A stretch of 64,000 bases of DNA, taken from NCBI GenBank assembly GCA_963383645.1, contig OY726563.1, positions 29,420,821-29,484,820 on the forward strand, in the 5' to 3' direction. Under the pieces are notes generated by a model. That model made no database searches, was not told the DNA's origin, and saw only the letters and a program-made list of their open reading frames with translations. The DNA comes from Muscardinus avellanarius. Lineage: Eukaryota > Chordata > Mammalia > Rodentia > Gliridae. Below, one piece after another: positions 21,685-34,385 of this stretch (position 1 is the first letter of the stretch; each line of letters starts with the position of its first letter). The position numbers and the translations under genes were made by a program.

Positions 21685-21686
<2 letters not shown>
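21498..21686 (+). mobile_element. B1-dID SINE with a TA-rich tail
   Basis: The B1 half (gctgggtgtggtggcacaca) and a dID half (gtgtagcctggaggtagaag) end in agtaccacc and run directly into a (TA)n tract. Confidence 0.85.

Positions 21687-21734
<48 letters not shown>
21687..21734. repeat. (TA)n microsatellite
   Basis: About 24 TA units form the tail of the SINE at 21498. Twenty-three bases later there is a (TG)n tract. Confidence 0.95.
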
Positions 21735-21736
<2 letters not shown>

Positions 21737-21756
21737 CGTTTTGAAATTCCTAACCT

Positions 21757-21757
<1 letters not shown>

Positions 21758-21798
<41 letters not shown>
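21758..21798. repeat. (TG)n microsatellite
   Basis: About 20 TG units pass into a cgcacgcgcg tract and then into a reversed ID fragment. Confidence 0.95.
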
Positions 21799-21799
<1 letters not shown>

Positions 21800-21878
21800 A
21801 CGCACGCGCGCTAAGGATCAAAACCAGGACATAGTCCATGATACACAAGCACCCTACCCTTCAGCTACATTCCCAGCT
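21799..21878 (-). mobile_element. ID-type SINE fragment
   Basis: On the minus strand it starts agctgggaatgtagctgaag and retains a gggtgcttgtgtatcatggac middle segment, which the dimeric SINEs lack. It is therefore a monomeric ID relative. Confidence 0.55.
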
Positions 21879-23435
21879 TTGAAATTCTTGTAGGATATTC
21901 TACTTTTAGATTTTCCATCTTAGGCAAAAATTCAAGGGAGGAAAATTTATGCCTCAAATTATACCAGTTAAATAAAATCATTACATTTCCATTTCTTATT
22001 ATTGGTGGGCAACCTAGCCTTCATTCAAGTCATGTCTCATCTGTCATTCTTCTCAATCTACCTTTACATATGACTTTTAGGGAGATCCCTTAGAATTTTC
22101 ACTTTACTGACTTTATGTCTTCTTCTAGGAAGTTCTAAAAATTCATGGTATTCCAAGAAACATACCACACAAAGGACAAACAAAAGAGTGTATCAAGATA
22201 CCAGAAATAAGTCATAGATAATAAACATCCTCTATTAGATATACTCTGGAAATTCAGCATGGCTTGTAAAAGCCTAGGGTAAGTTGATAGTAGTAATAGC
22301 CATCATATGAGAGATTAATTTTCTCTAATGGGGAAGCCTAAAAACCAACAAAATAAGCCTGGAATAGTATATCTGCTCTGAGGTACTGCTTATTTTTCTT
22401 CTCTATTTTCTTTCTGTTAAATATTAAATGTTAGTTCCTGAAGCTCTGCCTTTGCTACCAACCAGTGGACTATCCATTTAATTCTGATCAGCTAATTCTA
22501 ATATGCAATGGACTTGTAATCTAACTCTCTAGTTTGTAAAAAGAAAAGGGTATACTTAAAATAAAAGGAGGATTGATTTTGAGAAAGAGCATGATGGATT
22601 TTCTTCTAAGATAAAGTGCATGAATTTTGGAACATCTATTTTTGTTTCTGCAGTAATTCATTTCTATCAGCTTTCCAATTATATTTAACATTGTATAGGA
22701 TACACTGTAGGTGACCTTTAGCTAAGAGACATATTGTTATTATTCTTTTGTGAGATGACCTTTATAGGTTAAAATTAGACACACATGCATGTTCACATGT
22801 CTTTATCTGTTTCTATGTATAAGTAGGAATATATGGGATGTATATGTATGTATATGGTATATATCCCCACTTAGATATGCAAATTCATGTATAATAGAAA
22901 TCATTCTCATTAATTTTATATTTTCCTCAATAAACTCAGAGAATATGACTCTGTTTCAACAGTTGCACAAATTAACTTGAACAATTGACACAATTGTATA
23001 TAGATCACAGACCTAATGAATCTTTAGCAGGGCTCTTATTCTTATCCAAACTCAAATTTTAACAAGGAAAAAAATTTATAACATTCTATAACCTACAATA
23101 ATTTTTGTCTTTGGATACAGAAATATCTCACTTGAATAGTATTTGTCTAAGTAATTGTTAATATTTGATACCACAATTTAGATATATTGAGATCCCTATC
23201 TTAATAAATCCCTCCAAACACTAGAATATATTATTTCTATTGTTTCTTGTGTCTGTCTTTATGCATATACCATGGAGTTAAAACACTTGTCCATAGAGAT
23301 TCAGCAAATAATTGGTACTGCTGGATTTAGAACACATGTTCACAGTCCTGCCTTAAAATAAGACGGGGGTATTTGATAAGGAATACTTGTTAGGGACCCA
23401 GTGATATTGGAGAATTCTTGTATTATAATGGAATT
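21879..23435. other. Unique AT-rich DNA
   Basis: No supported gene is seen in about 1.5 kb. A short MIR-like stretch (cttgtccatagagattcagcaaataattgg) lies near 23285-23350. Confidence 0.4.
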
Positions 23436-23446
23436 ATCTCTGAGGT

Positions 23447-23450
23447 GTTT

Positions 23451-23485
<35 letters not shown>

Positions 23486-23669
23486 TGTGTGGTACTGGGA
23501 TTCCTGAAAGCCCTTCTACCTCTGGGCTACACTCCAAGATCTATTTTTTACTTTTTTATTTTTGGAAACAGGATCTCTTAAGCCAGTGGGGCTGGCTTCG
23601 AACCTGCATGATCCTCCTGTCTCCTCCTCCCAAGCCCAGGGATTAAAAACGTGCACCACCACACCCGGC
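23447..23669 (-). mobile_element. B1-dID SINE with clear target duplication
   Basis: Poly-T at 23448-23472 and a (GT)n run precede a reversed dimeric SINE ending cacacccggc. The 11-base duplication atctctgaggt occurs at 23436-23446 and 23670-23680, so this copy is fairly recent. Confidence 0.9.
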
Positions 23670-23781
23670 ATCTCTGAGGTTTTTATAGAACTAATGTGAA
23701 ATAGCTAGTCACTAGTATAATCAAATGATGTGTATTTCTGGATCTAAATATATTCATCTATCAAATGAAAGGGTGGGAATA

Positions 23782-24215
23782 GTAAAATTCCACCATGTAC
23801 ATATCCCACAGTTTTGTAATCCATTCATCTGTTGATGGACATCTTAGCTGGTTTCATAGTTTGGCAATGATGAATTGTGCAGCTATGAACATAGATACAC
23901 ATGCATTAGTTTGGTAGTTTGGTTTCCTTTCTTTTTGGTAAATACACAGAATGGTATTGCTGGATCAAATGATAAATTCATTCCCATTCTTCTGAGGATC
24001 CTCCATACTGTTTTCCAAAGTGACTGCACTAATTTGCAATCCCACCAACAATGTTTTAGAGTTCCTACTTCTCCGCATCCTTGCCAGCATTTGTTGTTGT
24101 TTGTGTTTTGAATGATTGCCATTCTGGTTGGAATTAGGTAAAAATCTCAGGGCAGTTTTTATTTGCATCTCTATTATTGATAATGATGTTTAGCATTTTT
24201 TCATCCATTCATTGG
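23782..24215 (-). pseudogene. L1 ORF2 C-terminal fragment
   Basis: On the minus strand it matches the L1 region at 3570-4020, including the cysteine/tryptophan stretch at the end of ORF2. Both ends are missing and the frame is broken. Confidence 0.75.
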
Positions 24216-26040
24216 ACACTTACATAGTTTTATTAGACCACTTCCCTGGGTCCACTGGAGTTTCTCTTCCATTATCGAAAGTTGTCTTATATCCTGATTA
24301 CACCCTAATTTCCACATATGAGAGAAAACATGTGAACCTTTACTTTTCTGTGACTGGCTAATCTCAGTTAACATCATGTTCTCCAGGTCCACCCATTTTC
24401 CAGTAAATGATATAATTTTGTTTTTCTTTATTGCTGAGTAGAATTCCATTTTGTGTATATCACATAATTTGTAATCTATTCATCTTTGGTGGACATCTGG
24501 GTTGGTTTTATAATTTGACTATTATGAATTGTGCTCCTATAACCATGTATATGCATGTATTAGTATAATTTGATTTCAGTTCCTTTGAAATTATATACAA
24601 CCCGGGTATGGTGGTGCATGCTTGTAATCCCTGTGCTTGGGAGGCTAAGACAGGAGGATCACACAGGTTCGAAGGCAGCCTCAGCTACTTAGTGAGGCTC
24701 TCAGCAACTTAGTGAAAACCTGTTTCCAAATAAAGTATAAAATAGGTCTGGGAGTATAGCCCGAAGGTAGAAAGCCCCTGGATTCCACCTCTAGTACCAC
24801 ACACAAATAAAGAAAATATATCCAAGAGTGGTATAACTGGATATATGGGGGATCCACTCCCAATTTTCTAAGGTATCTCCACACTGATATCCATAGTGGC
24901 TGCAACTAATAATTTGCAATCCCACCAAAAGTGTAGAAGAGTTTCTACTTCCTCATGTCCTCACCAGCATTTACTATTGTTGGAATTCTTGGTGATTGAC
25001 ATTTTAATTCTTGATGATTGACAATCTAATTGGGTTTAGATGGAATCTCATTGTAGTTTTAATTTTTATCTCCCTGATTGCTAATAATGTTTAACATTTT
25101 TCATGCATTCATTGGCCATTTGTATTTCTTCTTTTGTGAAGTGTCTACTTAGCTCAATTGGCCATTACTTAATTGGGTTATATTCTTAGTGTTGTCTTTT
25201 ACATAATTTGAATAGTTTAGATATTAGTTCTCTATTAGAGGAATAGTTGGCAAAATCTTCAATTATTTAGGCTCTCTCTTTAGATTGTTGATTCATATAA
25301 TGAGCAGAATATTTTTAGTTTGATGTCATACCATTTATTAATTGTTGTTTTAATTCCCTGAGTATTGGGGGTCTTATTGAGGAAAATTCTACCTGTTTCT
25401 ATATATTGGAGTGTTGAACCTAGGGCCTCCTCTGGTAATTTCAGTCTATGGTCTAATATTCAGGTATTTGATCGCTCTGAGATGACTCTACTGCAGGGTG
25501 AGAGGTAGGAATTTAATTGCATTTTTCTACAAAAAAACTGATTTTCCTAATGCCATTTGTTGTAAAGGCTGTCTTTTCTCCACCATATGTTTTGGTATTT
25601 TTGTTAAAATTAATTGACTATAAGAGTGTGAATTTGTTTCTGTTTCTTATATTAGTTTCTCTTGGTTTATATGCCTGTTTTGTGCCATTACCATGCTGTT
25701 TTTATTACTATAGCTCTGTAGTATAATTTGAAGTCAGGTATTGGGATGTCTTTGGCATCGTTCTTATTGCTGAGAATTAGTTTGGCTATTTTGGGTTTTT
25801 TTTTTTGCTTATTCATATAAAACTCAGGACTAATTTTTCTAGTTCTGAGAATGTCATTGATATTTTGATAGAAATTGCATTGACTCTGTAGATCACTTTT
25901 GGTAGAATGGTCATTTTGATAATATTTATTCTGCTTATTTAAGAGCAATGGAGATCTTTCTCTCTTCTGAGATCTTCACTTTCTTTCTTTAGTGCTTTAT
26001 GATTTTACTTCTAGAGGTCTTTGACCTTATAATGATAATT
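24216..26040 (-). pseudogene. Older L1 ORF2 fragment, split by a SINE
   Basis: A second, more diverged L1 fragment on the minus strand runs from ORF2 C-terminal coding sequence (24300) to the region just after the FADD box (about 26000). A SINE at 24603-24815 interrupts it. Many stops and indels are present. Confidence 0.7.
24603..24815 (+). mobile_element. B1-dID SINE inside an L1
   Basis: It has a B1 half (gggtatggtggtgcatgc) and a dID half (gtatagcccgaaggtagaaa) with an acacaaataaag tail. L1 coding sequence continues on both sides. Confidence 0.85.
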
Positions 26041-26074
26041 TACTGCCATTAAAACACCAATACACATTTTGTGT

Positions 26075-26258
26075 ATTTTTTTCTGGGGTTTGAATTCACA
26101 GGCATTCTACTCCCAGTCCTTTAAATTTTTGTTTTGAAACAAGGTCCCTATATGTTTCTGATGGACTTGCTAAATTGCTGAGGCTGGTCTAAAACTTGCA
26201 GTCTTCCTGTCTCTGTCTCGCAAGTACTGATCTTAGAGATGTGCAACACCATGCCACG
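26075..26258 (-). mobile_element. Old B1-dID SINE
   Basis: A heavily diverged reversed copy: ggcattctactcccagtcc, then gaggctggtctaaaacttgc, ending accatgccac. Confidence 0.65.
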
Positions 26259-26701
26259 ATAAAAACACGAATACACTATCATTTTTAAACTGAAATACTT
26301 TTTAGTCACAGGGGCTGAAAAGGTGGCAAAACAAATGCATTTGGGCAGCTACAAGAATCCTGCAGTATTTGCTGAGGAATATTTGCAAACTTGGCAGGGA
26401 TATGCTCAAAAGTACACACCTTGTGTTTTTTCCTCTGCAAGTAACATCACAGAAACCAAGCTTAGAAGATACTCTCTTTAGATATTTGTATTGCTACAGT
26501 CTGTTCTAACCTGCTTAAAACTATTTTTCTGCTAGTACTTTTTTCATTTATTTTTGTTTCATTTTGTTTTTTACTTATTGCTTATTTTTATTTTTTATTT
26601 CTCATTTTCAATTGGGTAATAAGAAGAGTACCAATAAATTATATCTGCTTATAATTCTTTATCCCCTTCTGTAGACTATAAAAATATAGAAATTAGAGTC
26701 T

Positions 26702-26916
26702 ATTTTTTTTTTTTTTGCGGGTCTGGGGATGGAACCCAGGGGTATTCGACCTCCGAGCTACACTCCCTACCCTATTTTTTATTCTTTATTTTTGAAACCA
26801 GGTCTCACTAAGTTGCAGAGGGTCTCACTAAGTAGCTGAGGCTGTCCGGGAACCGCGATCCTCTGGTCTCAGCCTCCCAAATGCTGGGATTACAAGCGTG
26901 AGCCACCATACCTGGC
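26702..26916 (-). mobile_element. B1-dID SINE, young type
   Basis: Poly-T (26703-26716) is followed by a well-preserved reversed dID half (gacctccgagctacactccc) and a B1 half ending accatacctggc. The flanks share tctattttt. Confidence 0.88.
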
Positions 26917-26944
26917 TCTATTTTTTCTTTTTAAGGAAGATTGC

Positions 26945-27240
26945 ATTTCAGTGCCTAGCACAGAGTCTGCACTTAATGGATATTAAATAAATGTTAAGCC
27001 GGGTGGTGGCACACGCTTGTAATCACAGCATTTGGGAGGCTGAGACCGGAGGATCGCGGTTCCCGGACAGTCTCAGCTACTTAGTGAGGCCCTCCGCAAC
27101 TCAGTGAGACCCTGTTTCAAAATAAAGAATAAAAAATTGGGCAGGGGTAGTAGTAGCTCGGAGGTCAAATGCCTCTGTGTTCCATCCCCAGACCCGCAAA
27201 AAAAAAAAAAAAAGAAAGAAAGAAAATAAATGTTAAATAT
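26945..27240 (+). mobile_element. L2/MIR-like remnant split by a B1-dID SINE
   Basis: An old repeat end (agtgcctagcacagagtctg...ggatattaaataaatgttaa) is split by a young SINE at 26998-27223. The sequence aaataaatgttaa occurs on both sides (26985-26997 and about 27224-27236) as the SINE's target duplication. The SINE has complete B1 and dID halves and an A-rich tail with GAAA units. Confidence 0.75.
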
Positions 27241-27329
27241 ACAAATTTTTCACCATTCCTCACTTCTAAAAACATTAATAATATTGTTTGAAAATTTCAG
27301 CATGATTGCAATAAGTATAGAATCTCCTA

Positions 27330-27429
27330 TGATAACTCTCTGCTAAAAACTGAATGTTTGTGGCCACTGTCCACCAGGATCACCAATGTGTAGCCCTCAT
27401 GAATGATATTAGTGTCCTTATAAGGAGAT

Positions 27430-27498
<69 letters not shown>

Positions 27499-27720
27499 TT
27501 CTCCATCTATCCCTTCTCCATCTCCCCCTTATATTTGATGATACAATGAAGTGATAGCTTTCTGCCAACCAGAAGAGATGCTTCAGCAGACACCAGATAT
27601 CTGCTGGTACCTTAATTTTGAATATCCCAGCCTCCATAGCTGTGTAAAATAAGTTTCAGTTGTTCAGACCACCAAGTCCATGGTATTTTTACAGCATCCC
27701 AAACTAAAACACATTTATGA
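27330..27720 (+). mobile_element. Old MLT/MaLR-like LTR with an expanded (TC)n
   Basis: The 3' half (cccagcctccatagctgtgtaaaataagtttcagttgttcagaccaccaag, read in parts) and the cttataaggagat box fit an old mammalian MaLR-type LTR. A (TC)n tract interrupts its middle. Confidence 0.5.
27435..27497. repeat. (TC)n microsatellite
   Basis: About 31 TC units without interruption. Confidence 0.95.
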
Positions 27721-27724
27721 AAAA

Positions 27725-29085
27725 ACATTTATTTAGAAAATTTTTGGAATGCTTGTCATTGAAATGCAATAATGCTATTTTACTGTTTTCCATGATATGA
27801 CATGTCATGATTTGAACTGATACTTGTTTAGTAATCATTTAAAAACATAAGAAAATGTTTTTGTAAATTTCTATTTAAAATAGAATATTTTGAACATAAT
27901 TAAATTATGTTAATAACACAGAGGAACACTAAAGCTAATTATTAAGATTTGGGGAACACAACTGAGTCCTACTTTATTTATTCTAACAAAGGCATCGGGA
28001 CATATGCATATGTCCTGGTATGAAACATCTGGAACCCCCAAATTGAGGGCACAGCTTACCATGTGGTATTAGAATAATACTGAAGAAATGATATTATTAA
28101 TTCTGGGACACACATATATGTAGCAATTCATTAGGGAAGAAAACCCTAGCCAACACATATGCATATTTCAGTAGTTAATGTTACTTATATTTCCCCAGTT
28201 CTTCATAGAGTAGTAATGATAAAAGACTTAAAGGTAAATCATTTTCCTTCAAGTTCCAAATCAAACATGATATTTTAAGAGAAGTCCTTGCAAAATTCCT
28301 ATAGGGCAATTTGATTTCCTGGTAATCTCCCATTGTATGTCTTTAGAACTGTACTAGAATACCAGTAACATTACCACATTGTATTCAACACATGCCTACA
28401 TTTCACACTTCTTCAAATTCCAATACCAACTAGCTTCTTAAACACAGGATGTGGAGAACAGTCATCTCAGTGTCCCCAGTGTGTGTCAAGCAATTCCAGC
28501 ACAAATTTAGAGAAGTAAATAATTTTAAAAAATCAGACAAATGATTGAAGGGAAGGCAAGCGAATGCAAACAGACTTAAAAGTACGTTCTGAATAATGTA
28601 GCACAAATCTTTACTTATGGTTTCTAGTCTGTCACATATGGAGCTTGGAAATTGTTACACTATCTAAAAAATAAACAAAAGCTTCAAAAATAACAACACT
28701 TATTAGATCTATCAGGGAATAGATATCACAGGGCAAAACTCTGACCTCAAAATTTTCAAGACAGATAATTAAATACAGAAAATCTTTACTTACTAGTGCA
28801 GAAATACAAGAGAAGAACCCTCCAGGGGAACTAGTGTTGTTGTAGGAAGGCCCAAACTAGATAAATAAACTGTAAGAAACTCAATGAGAACAAGTCATAG
28901 AACTAAAAACTCCAGAGTTCCTAGATGGGGGTCGTAGGGCATACTTTTGAGAGTTTTAACCCCAAGATATTGACCAGGCTCTCAAAGTGAGTAACTCTAA
29001 AAATCCTCTTTTTCTTTCAATAGGAAAAGAAGCAAAATAGTCAGTTTTAAATACACAAGAGTACTCTTCTTCTAAAGAAGGGCTG
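27725..29085. other. Unique AT-rich DNA
   Basis: No gene or repeat family that I can name is present in about 1.3 kb. Confidence 0.4.
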
Positions 29086-29087
29086 TA

Positions 29088-29284
29088 CTAGTTAGGCATC
29101 ATGGTGCTCGACTGTAATGCCAGTACTTGTGATGCTAAGAAAGGAAGATAGCATATCTCAGGGCAGCCTCCACAACTTGTAACTTAGAATAACTTTGTTT
29201 TAAAATAAAAAGTAAAACAGGCTGGGGGTGTAGTTATGTTGTAAAATTCTCCTGGCTTCAATTCTCAGTATATATATATATATA
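29088..29284 (+). mobile_element. Old B1-dID SINE
   Basis: A diverged dimeric copy ends in a short (TA)n tract. The dID half starts ggctgggggtgtag. Confidence 0.7.
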
Positions 29285-29574
29285 TGCAAAGACTTCCCTC
29301 AAGGAAAAAAATCGTTTCCCAGAGCTTATTCTATTGAGGTCTTATCAGAGACTAATCAACTTGAGGGAAAGGAAATACTCAACCCCAGCTCTCTCTCTAG
29401 CTATCTAATCCTACCTAAAGAAGGGGATATCTAAGAATTACCTGTAAAGTTTACAGTACCAAGAAACAGGATCACAAAAAGTCTGAAACTTAATCATGAG
29501 ATTATAGATCTTTTACCCAACCCATATTTTTTACTTAAAACCATATTGCTAAAGAATTCTAAGGTAAAAAACAC

Positions 29575-29842
29575 AGTTTAAAGAAGGAAAAACTATAGAT
29601 AAGTAAATAATGTGATATAACTAAGGGGAGTAAAGGGGGGAAGAGGGAAATTTCTTAATGTACATGATGTACATTCACAAACATATCAAAATCAATCACT
29701 AAGCCAAATATGAGAAGGAGGGAGGAGAGGGAATGGGATGGGAATACGGTAAGGGCTAATTGGATGATGTGTGCATATATCCCTCTATTATCTTGTACTC
29801 CATTAAGATGTACTACTACAATGCACCAATAAAAAAAGGAAA
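29575..29842 (+). mobile_element. L1 3' UTR fragment
   Basis: The plus strand carries the typical local L1 tail: aatgtacatgatgtacattcacaaaca, a purine-rich gagggaatgggatggg tract, and an end at ctacaatgcaccaataaaaaaag. The 5' side is truncated. Confidence 0.8.
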
Positions 29843-29844
29843 AA

Positions 29845-30770
29845 CAGATTGAGCAGTAGAATCATACGCAGATATATGAAATATATCATAATTATCAAAA
29901 CATAAATTTAAGATAATCATAATTAGTATTTTATCATTTTATTGGAGAAAATAGACAGCATGTAAAAATAAATACACAATGTAAGGAGAGTAAAAAATTT
30001 ATAAAAGAATAAAAATAAATGGTAGTAATCAGCACTGTAATAGCAATAAAGAATGTCTTGATGGACTAACTAATACACTGGGCATAGTTGATAAAATATC
30101 TGAACTTGAGGATATATTGATAGAAATTTCCAAAATGAAAAAGCAAATTATAGCAAAATATTGGAAGGCAGAAAAAATTCAAAATGGTATAAAAACTACA
30201 AAAGTTAATATTAATAATAGAAATAGAGAAAAGAAGAGAGAACGAGAAAGAATAGTTGCAATAATACCTCCAAATCTTTTTCAAATTATCAGGCACTAAC
30301 TACAAATGTTGGATGCTTGAAAAATATTAAGTAGGAATGATGAAAAAATAAACAAACATTTAATTTTATCAAGGCATATTATATTTAAATTATAGAAAAT
30401 CAAAGATAAAAATTGTTGAATGAAGACAGAGGGGAGTTACCTTATTCATAGAGGAGCAAGGACACATCTGACTGCAAAGAAACCATGCATACAAGATGAG
30501 AGTGGAATGAAATATTTAATTGTTTTGAGAAAAAACATGCAACTTAGAATTTTATACTCTGACAAAGTATGCATCACAAGTTAGAAAAAAAATTAAGACT
30601 TCTTAGACAAAAAGATACTGAGAGGATCTGATGTCATCACCTTGCAAGAAATTGTTACAGAAAGTTTTTCAGAAAGAAATTCATGTTGGTCAAAAACTGA
30701 ATGTATATATAAAACTAAAGAGAATTAGTGAAGGCAAAATTAAAAATAGATATTTGATATAAAAATGTGT
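29845..30770 (+). pseudogene. Ancient HAL1/L1 ORF1-type remnant
   Basis: Diverged sequence contains boxes typical of ancient HAL1/L1 ORF1 3' regions: cattcatagaggagcaaggac, gagagtggaatgaaatattt, cttagaattttatactctgac and ccttgcaagaaattgttacag. Reading frames are lost. A related remnant flanks the LTR element at 46132-47494. Confidence 0.55.
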
Positions 30771-30776
30771 TCCAAG

Positions 30777-30987
30777 ATGGGTGTGGTGACACATGCTTGT
30801 AATCCCAGCATCCCAGTATTTGTGAGTCTGAGACAGGAGGATAATGGTTTCCTGACAGCCTCAACTACTTAGTGAGGCCCTTTGCAACTCAGTGAGACCA
30901 TGCTTCAAAATAAAGAATAAAAGATAGGGCTGAGATTGTGGCTTGGAGGTAGAATGTCCCTGGCTTCCATCCGCAGTACCCCAAAAA
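30777..30987 (+). mobile_element. B1-dID SINE
   Basis: A dimeric copy with a gggtgtggtgacacatgc start and a gtggcttggaggtagaatg A box. Short flanking gtgttc repeats are possible target duplications. Confidence 0.85.
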
Positions 30988-31087
30988 AGTGTTCAAAATA
31001 ATAATTATAATAGCATAGCAATATCTGTAGGTGCTCACATAGACTTCTGTAAAAGTGAATAAACTGCAGTACACACACACAATGAAT

Positions 31088-31500
31088 ATTTTTCAGTGCT
31101 AAAATAAAGTGAGGTATAAAACCATATTAAGATAAAAATAAGTCTTAAGTGAATTTTCCTAAATGGAAGAAGTCAATCTGAAAAAGCTAATTATTATATG
31201 CTTCTAATTATATAACATTATGTAAAAGTAAAAAATAAGATAGTAAAGGTTTCAATGGATAACAAGGGCTTTGGAGGGTATGGATGGATACTTGCAACAC
31301 ATAAATTTTAGGGCAGTGAAACTTCTCTGTTGATACTACCATAGTATATAAATGGTATTGTAGATTTGTGAAACCCATACACTCTGAAATACTACAATGG
31401 AAAGCTAATATAATCAATGTACTTTGGGTGATAATAGTGTATCGATGTAGGTTCATTTGCTATAACAAACTCTGGTAAGGGATTTTAGTAGCGGGGTAGT
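31088..31500 (+). mobile_element. Ancient L1M 3' UTR
   Basis: The sequence tactttgggtgataatagtg...gtaggttcatttgctataac is the signature end of ancient mammalian L1M 3' UTRs. It is highly diverged. Confidence 0.6.
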
Positions 31501-32395
31501 TTATGCTTATAGGGAGAAAGAGGTGTACATGAAATCTTTATTTCTTCTTCTCAAGTTTGCTGTGACCTTAAGATTGCAACCACAATTTATTAAATAAGGT
31601 CTATTAACTACATTATGGCGAGAGACTATAATATACCAATAAAATTATAATAAAATAAATAAATAAGGTCTATTGAAAATGATCATTAGCCAGGTGTTAT
31701 GGCATGTACCTCTGGTCCCAGTCACTTTGAAGGATGAAGTGGGATGATCACTTCAGCCTCAGAGTCTGGGGTACATAGTGATACTCATCTCAAAAAATTA
31801 TTTTTATCTAAAATCCTAAAAGTGTTTTGAATTAGTACGTGAAGGGCATTTAAGGGACAAAAGAGGATAGGAATTCTATACTATTTATTGGGGTATAATG
31901 AAGTTTCTCTTCAAAAAATATAAAGGTTATCCAGGTAAGAAATTCCCTTTGAAATATTTAGTTTAATTAAAATTAAATATGGACCACACTGGGAAAATAG
32001 CTGAGTAGTGTGAGTGTATTGATGTGACCATTTTTATTTACATAAACTTTACCTCAGATGTAACCTTCTGGGCTCAAGAATAAATTCTTATTATAAAATG
32101 TCTCAGTCTCTTATTCAATAATGTTCTCCCTTACTATATACACCGCTAAAACGATTATTATGTTAGCATTAGCCCCTTCTTTTGCAAAATGGTTGCATTG
32201 TACATTCCAATTAAATGCTGAGTAATGTAAGATACAACATGACAGTATACTAATCTGATGAAGGTTACATGTGGCTTAATAAGTGACTTGCTATTTGACA
32301 GAGACCTCAAGTGTCAGAAGGTATTGTCAGATGGTATTGAATTACTTTAAATATACCCTTTGGAATTTTCCTCCTTTAAAAACCCTGCACAGAAC
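31501..32395. other. AT-rich DNA with one B1-like monomer
   Basis: A lone B1-like monomer without a dID half lies at 31687-31798 on the plus strand (gccaggtgttatggcatgta...atactcatctca). The rest shows nothing recognisable. Confidence 0.45.
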
Positions 32396-32589
32396 CTGGT
32401 GTGGTGGCACACGCTTGTGATCCCCGTGGTTGGGGCTGAGACAGGAGGATTGCACAGGTTCGAAACCAGCTTCAGCCACTTAGTGAGGCTCTCAGCAACT
32501 TAGTGAGACCCTGTTTCCAGATAAAATATAAAAATAGGTCTGGGGGTATACCCCAGAGGTAGAAAGCCTTTGAATTACACCCCCAGTAC

Positions 32590-32632
<43 letters not shown>
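32396..32632 (+). mobile_element. B1-dID SINE with an (AAT)n tail
   Basis: Complete B1 and dID halves. The tail is a perfect (AAT)n run at 32588-32632 of about 15 units. Confidence 0.9.
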
Positions 32633-33307
32633 TATCTCTGAACAGAAAAAAGAGATAAAAATGAAGACAAGAAACATACATTCAAAGAAAGAGCAAAAAA
32701 ACATTACAGTTGCATAAAAGCAAATAGAATTGTGTTGACCAGGAATTGCTTTTAAAGAGATGAGTATATTTTTATTGACTATGTAAACATGCATTTTAAA
32801 TTATAGTTTCTAACAGGAATAGTTAGTTCATGATCATTGTGAATACAGAAATAGATTGTGCATTAAAGACAAGAAACCACATTTCTCATATGACTAATAA
32901 GTTGATTTTCACCAGTTCTGAAATGTCATTTCCACATTATAGATACGTCAATAATAACAAGATTCTTACACATCTCAAACTAAACAAAATGGAAAGAAGA
33001 AACATTTATTAAGCAAAATGAAGTAAATTAATTTGTTAGCATAAATTTACATATATTTTAGTTTAATACATGAATCAAATTCATATTTGAAAAATATAAT
33101 CATTTTAATTGTTAATTCTAAACATTTATTTAAAACTTATTTGTTGAAACATGAAGAAAATTATTGCCCTCAAAACAATATAATTTAGATATTTTCTTAA
33201 TTCTGTCGAATGTGGTATGATAATATCCAATATTGATGACTAACGAAATAGTTTAAATATATATGTACTTACCTGGTTTATATATTTCTTCACAAAGTAA
33301 GCTGATT
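32633..33307. other. Unique AT-rich DNA
   Basis: No feature recognised. Confidence 0.4.
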
Positions 33308-33321
33308 TCAAGTTGATTTTT

Positions 33322-33751
33322 GTTGTTGGTGGTGGTGGTACTGGGGATTGAACTCAGGGTCATTTCCTCCAAAATACACTCCCTGCCCTATTTTTATTAT
33401 TATTATTTATTTTATTTTATTTTATCTTATTTTATTTTATTGGTGGTACTGGGGTTCCTGGAAACCCTTCTATCTCTGGGCTACACTTCCAGACCTGTTT
33501 TTATATTTTATTTGGAAACAGGGTCTCTTAAGCTGGCACGGCTGGCTTCAAACCTGTGTGATTCTCCTGTCTCCACCTCCCTAGTATTGGGATTACAAAC
33601 CTGCACCACGATGCCCGGCCTTATTATTTATTTTTGAAACAAGGTCTCACTAATTTGCACAGGACCTCATTAATTAGCTGAGGCTGGCTGTGAACCTGCA
33701 AATTTACTGTCTCAGCTTTCCAAGTATGGGGATTACAAGTGTGTACTGGGC
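33322..33751 (-). mobile_element. B1-dID SINE split by a second B1-dID SINE
   Basis: The outer copy is enclosed by the 14-base duplication tcaagttgattttt (33308-33321 and 33752-33765). Its A/T-rich middle has taken up an inner reversed copy at about 33440-33624, which starts tggtggtactggggttcc and ends gatgcccggcc. Outer B1 sequence resumes after it with gaaacaaggtctcac. Both are on the minus strand. Confidence 0.85.
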
Positions 33752-33769
33752 TCAAGTTGATTTTTATTA

Positions 33770-34373
33770 ATATAATCTTATTATGTTTGTTTCCATTATA
33801 TTTTCTGAATTAAATTCTAAATGGAAATGAAAACTATGATTATAGTTTCACATCTAAGTATGTAACTATCATTTGAAAGATTTCTTTCAAACGTACTAGG
33901 AATAATGTCATATGAATAATTTTAGGAAATACTTATTTTTGAATATAACTCATTATTTACTAGTATAAAATTTTCCAGTGATACAAAGGCATCACAATAA
34001 ACACAGAATTTTCTTCTGATTTTTAAAATCTTTGATGGTAACAACACTATATCAAAATCTTTGTTTCAAAACAAACATTGCTAATTGTTTTTCCTTCCTC
34101 ATTAACTATTCTTTAAGAGTCAAATAATATTGTATGACTATTGTTTGAAAGAAACCAAGGGACATGTAAAAACTTGAAAACAGTAATAGAGATGAAGAAT
34201 GCCTTTAATGTTCTCATCAGTAGACTGGGCATGGCTAAGGAATGAAACAGTAAACTTAAAGCTATGCCAGTATAAATTTCCAAACCTGAAATGTGAAGAT
34301 AAAAATAATAAAAACAGAAAGAGAATATCCACAATTTATGAGACAATTATTAATGTATAACACATATTAAAAT
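33770..34373. other. Unique AT-rich DNA
   Basis: No feature recognised. Confidence 0.4.
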
Positions 34374-34385
34374 GGCACTACCAGA

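Noticed and set aside
21566..21805. Frames encoding HT and IY repeats
   Set aside because: They are translations of (TG)n and (TA)n microsatellites.
27380..27637. Frame with an RE repeat
   Set aside because: It is a (TC)n microsatellite read on the minus strand.
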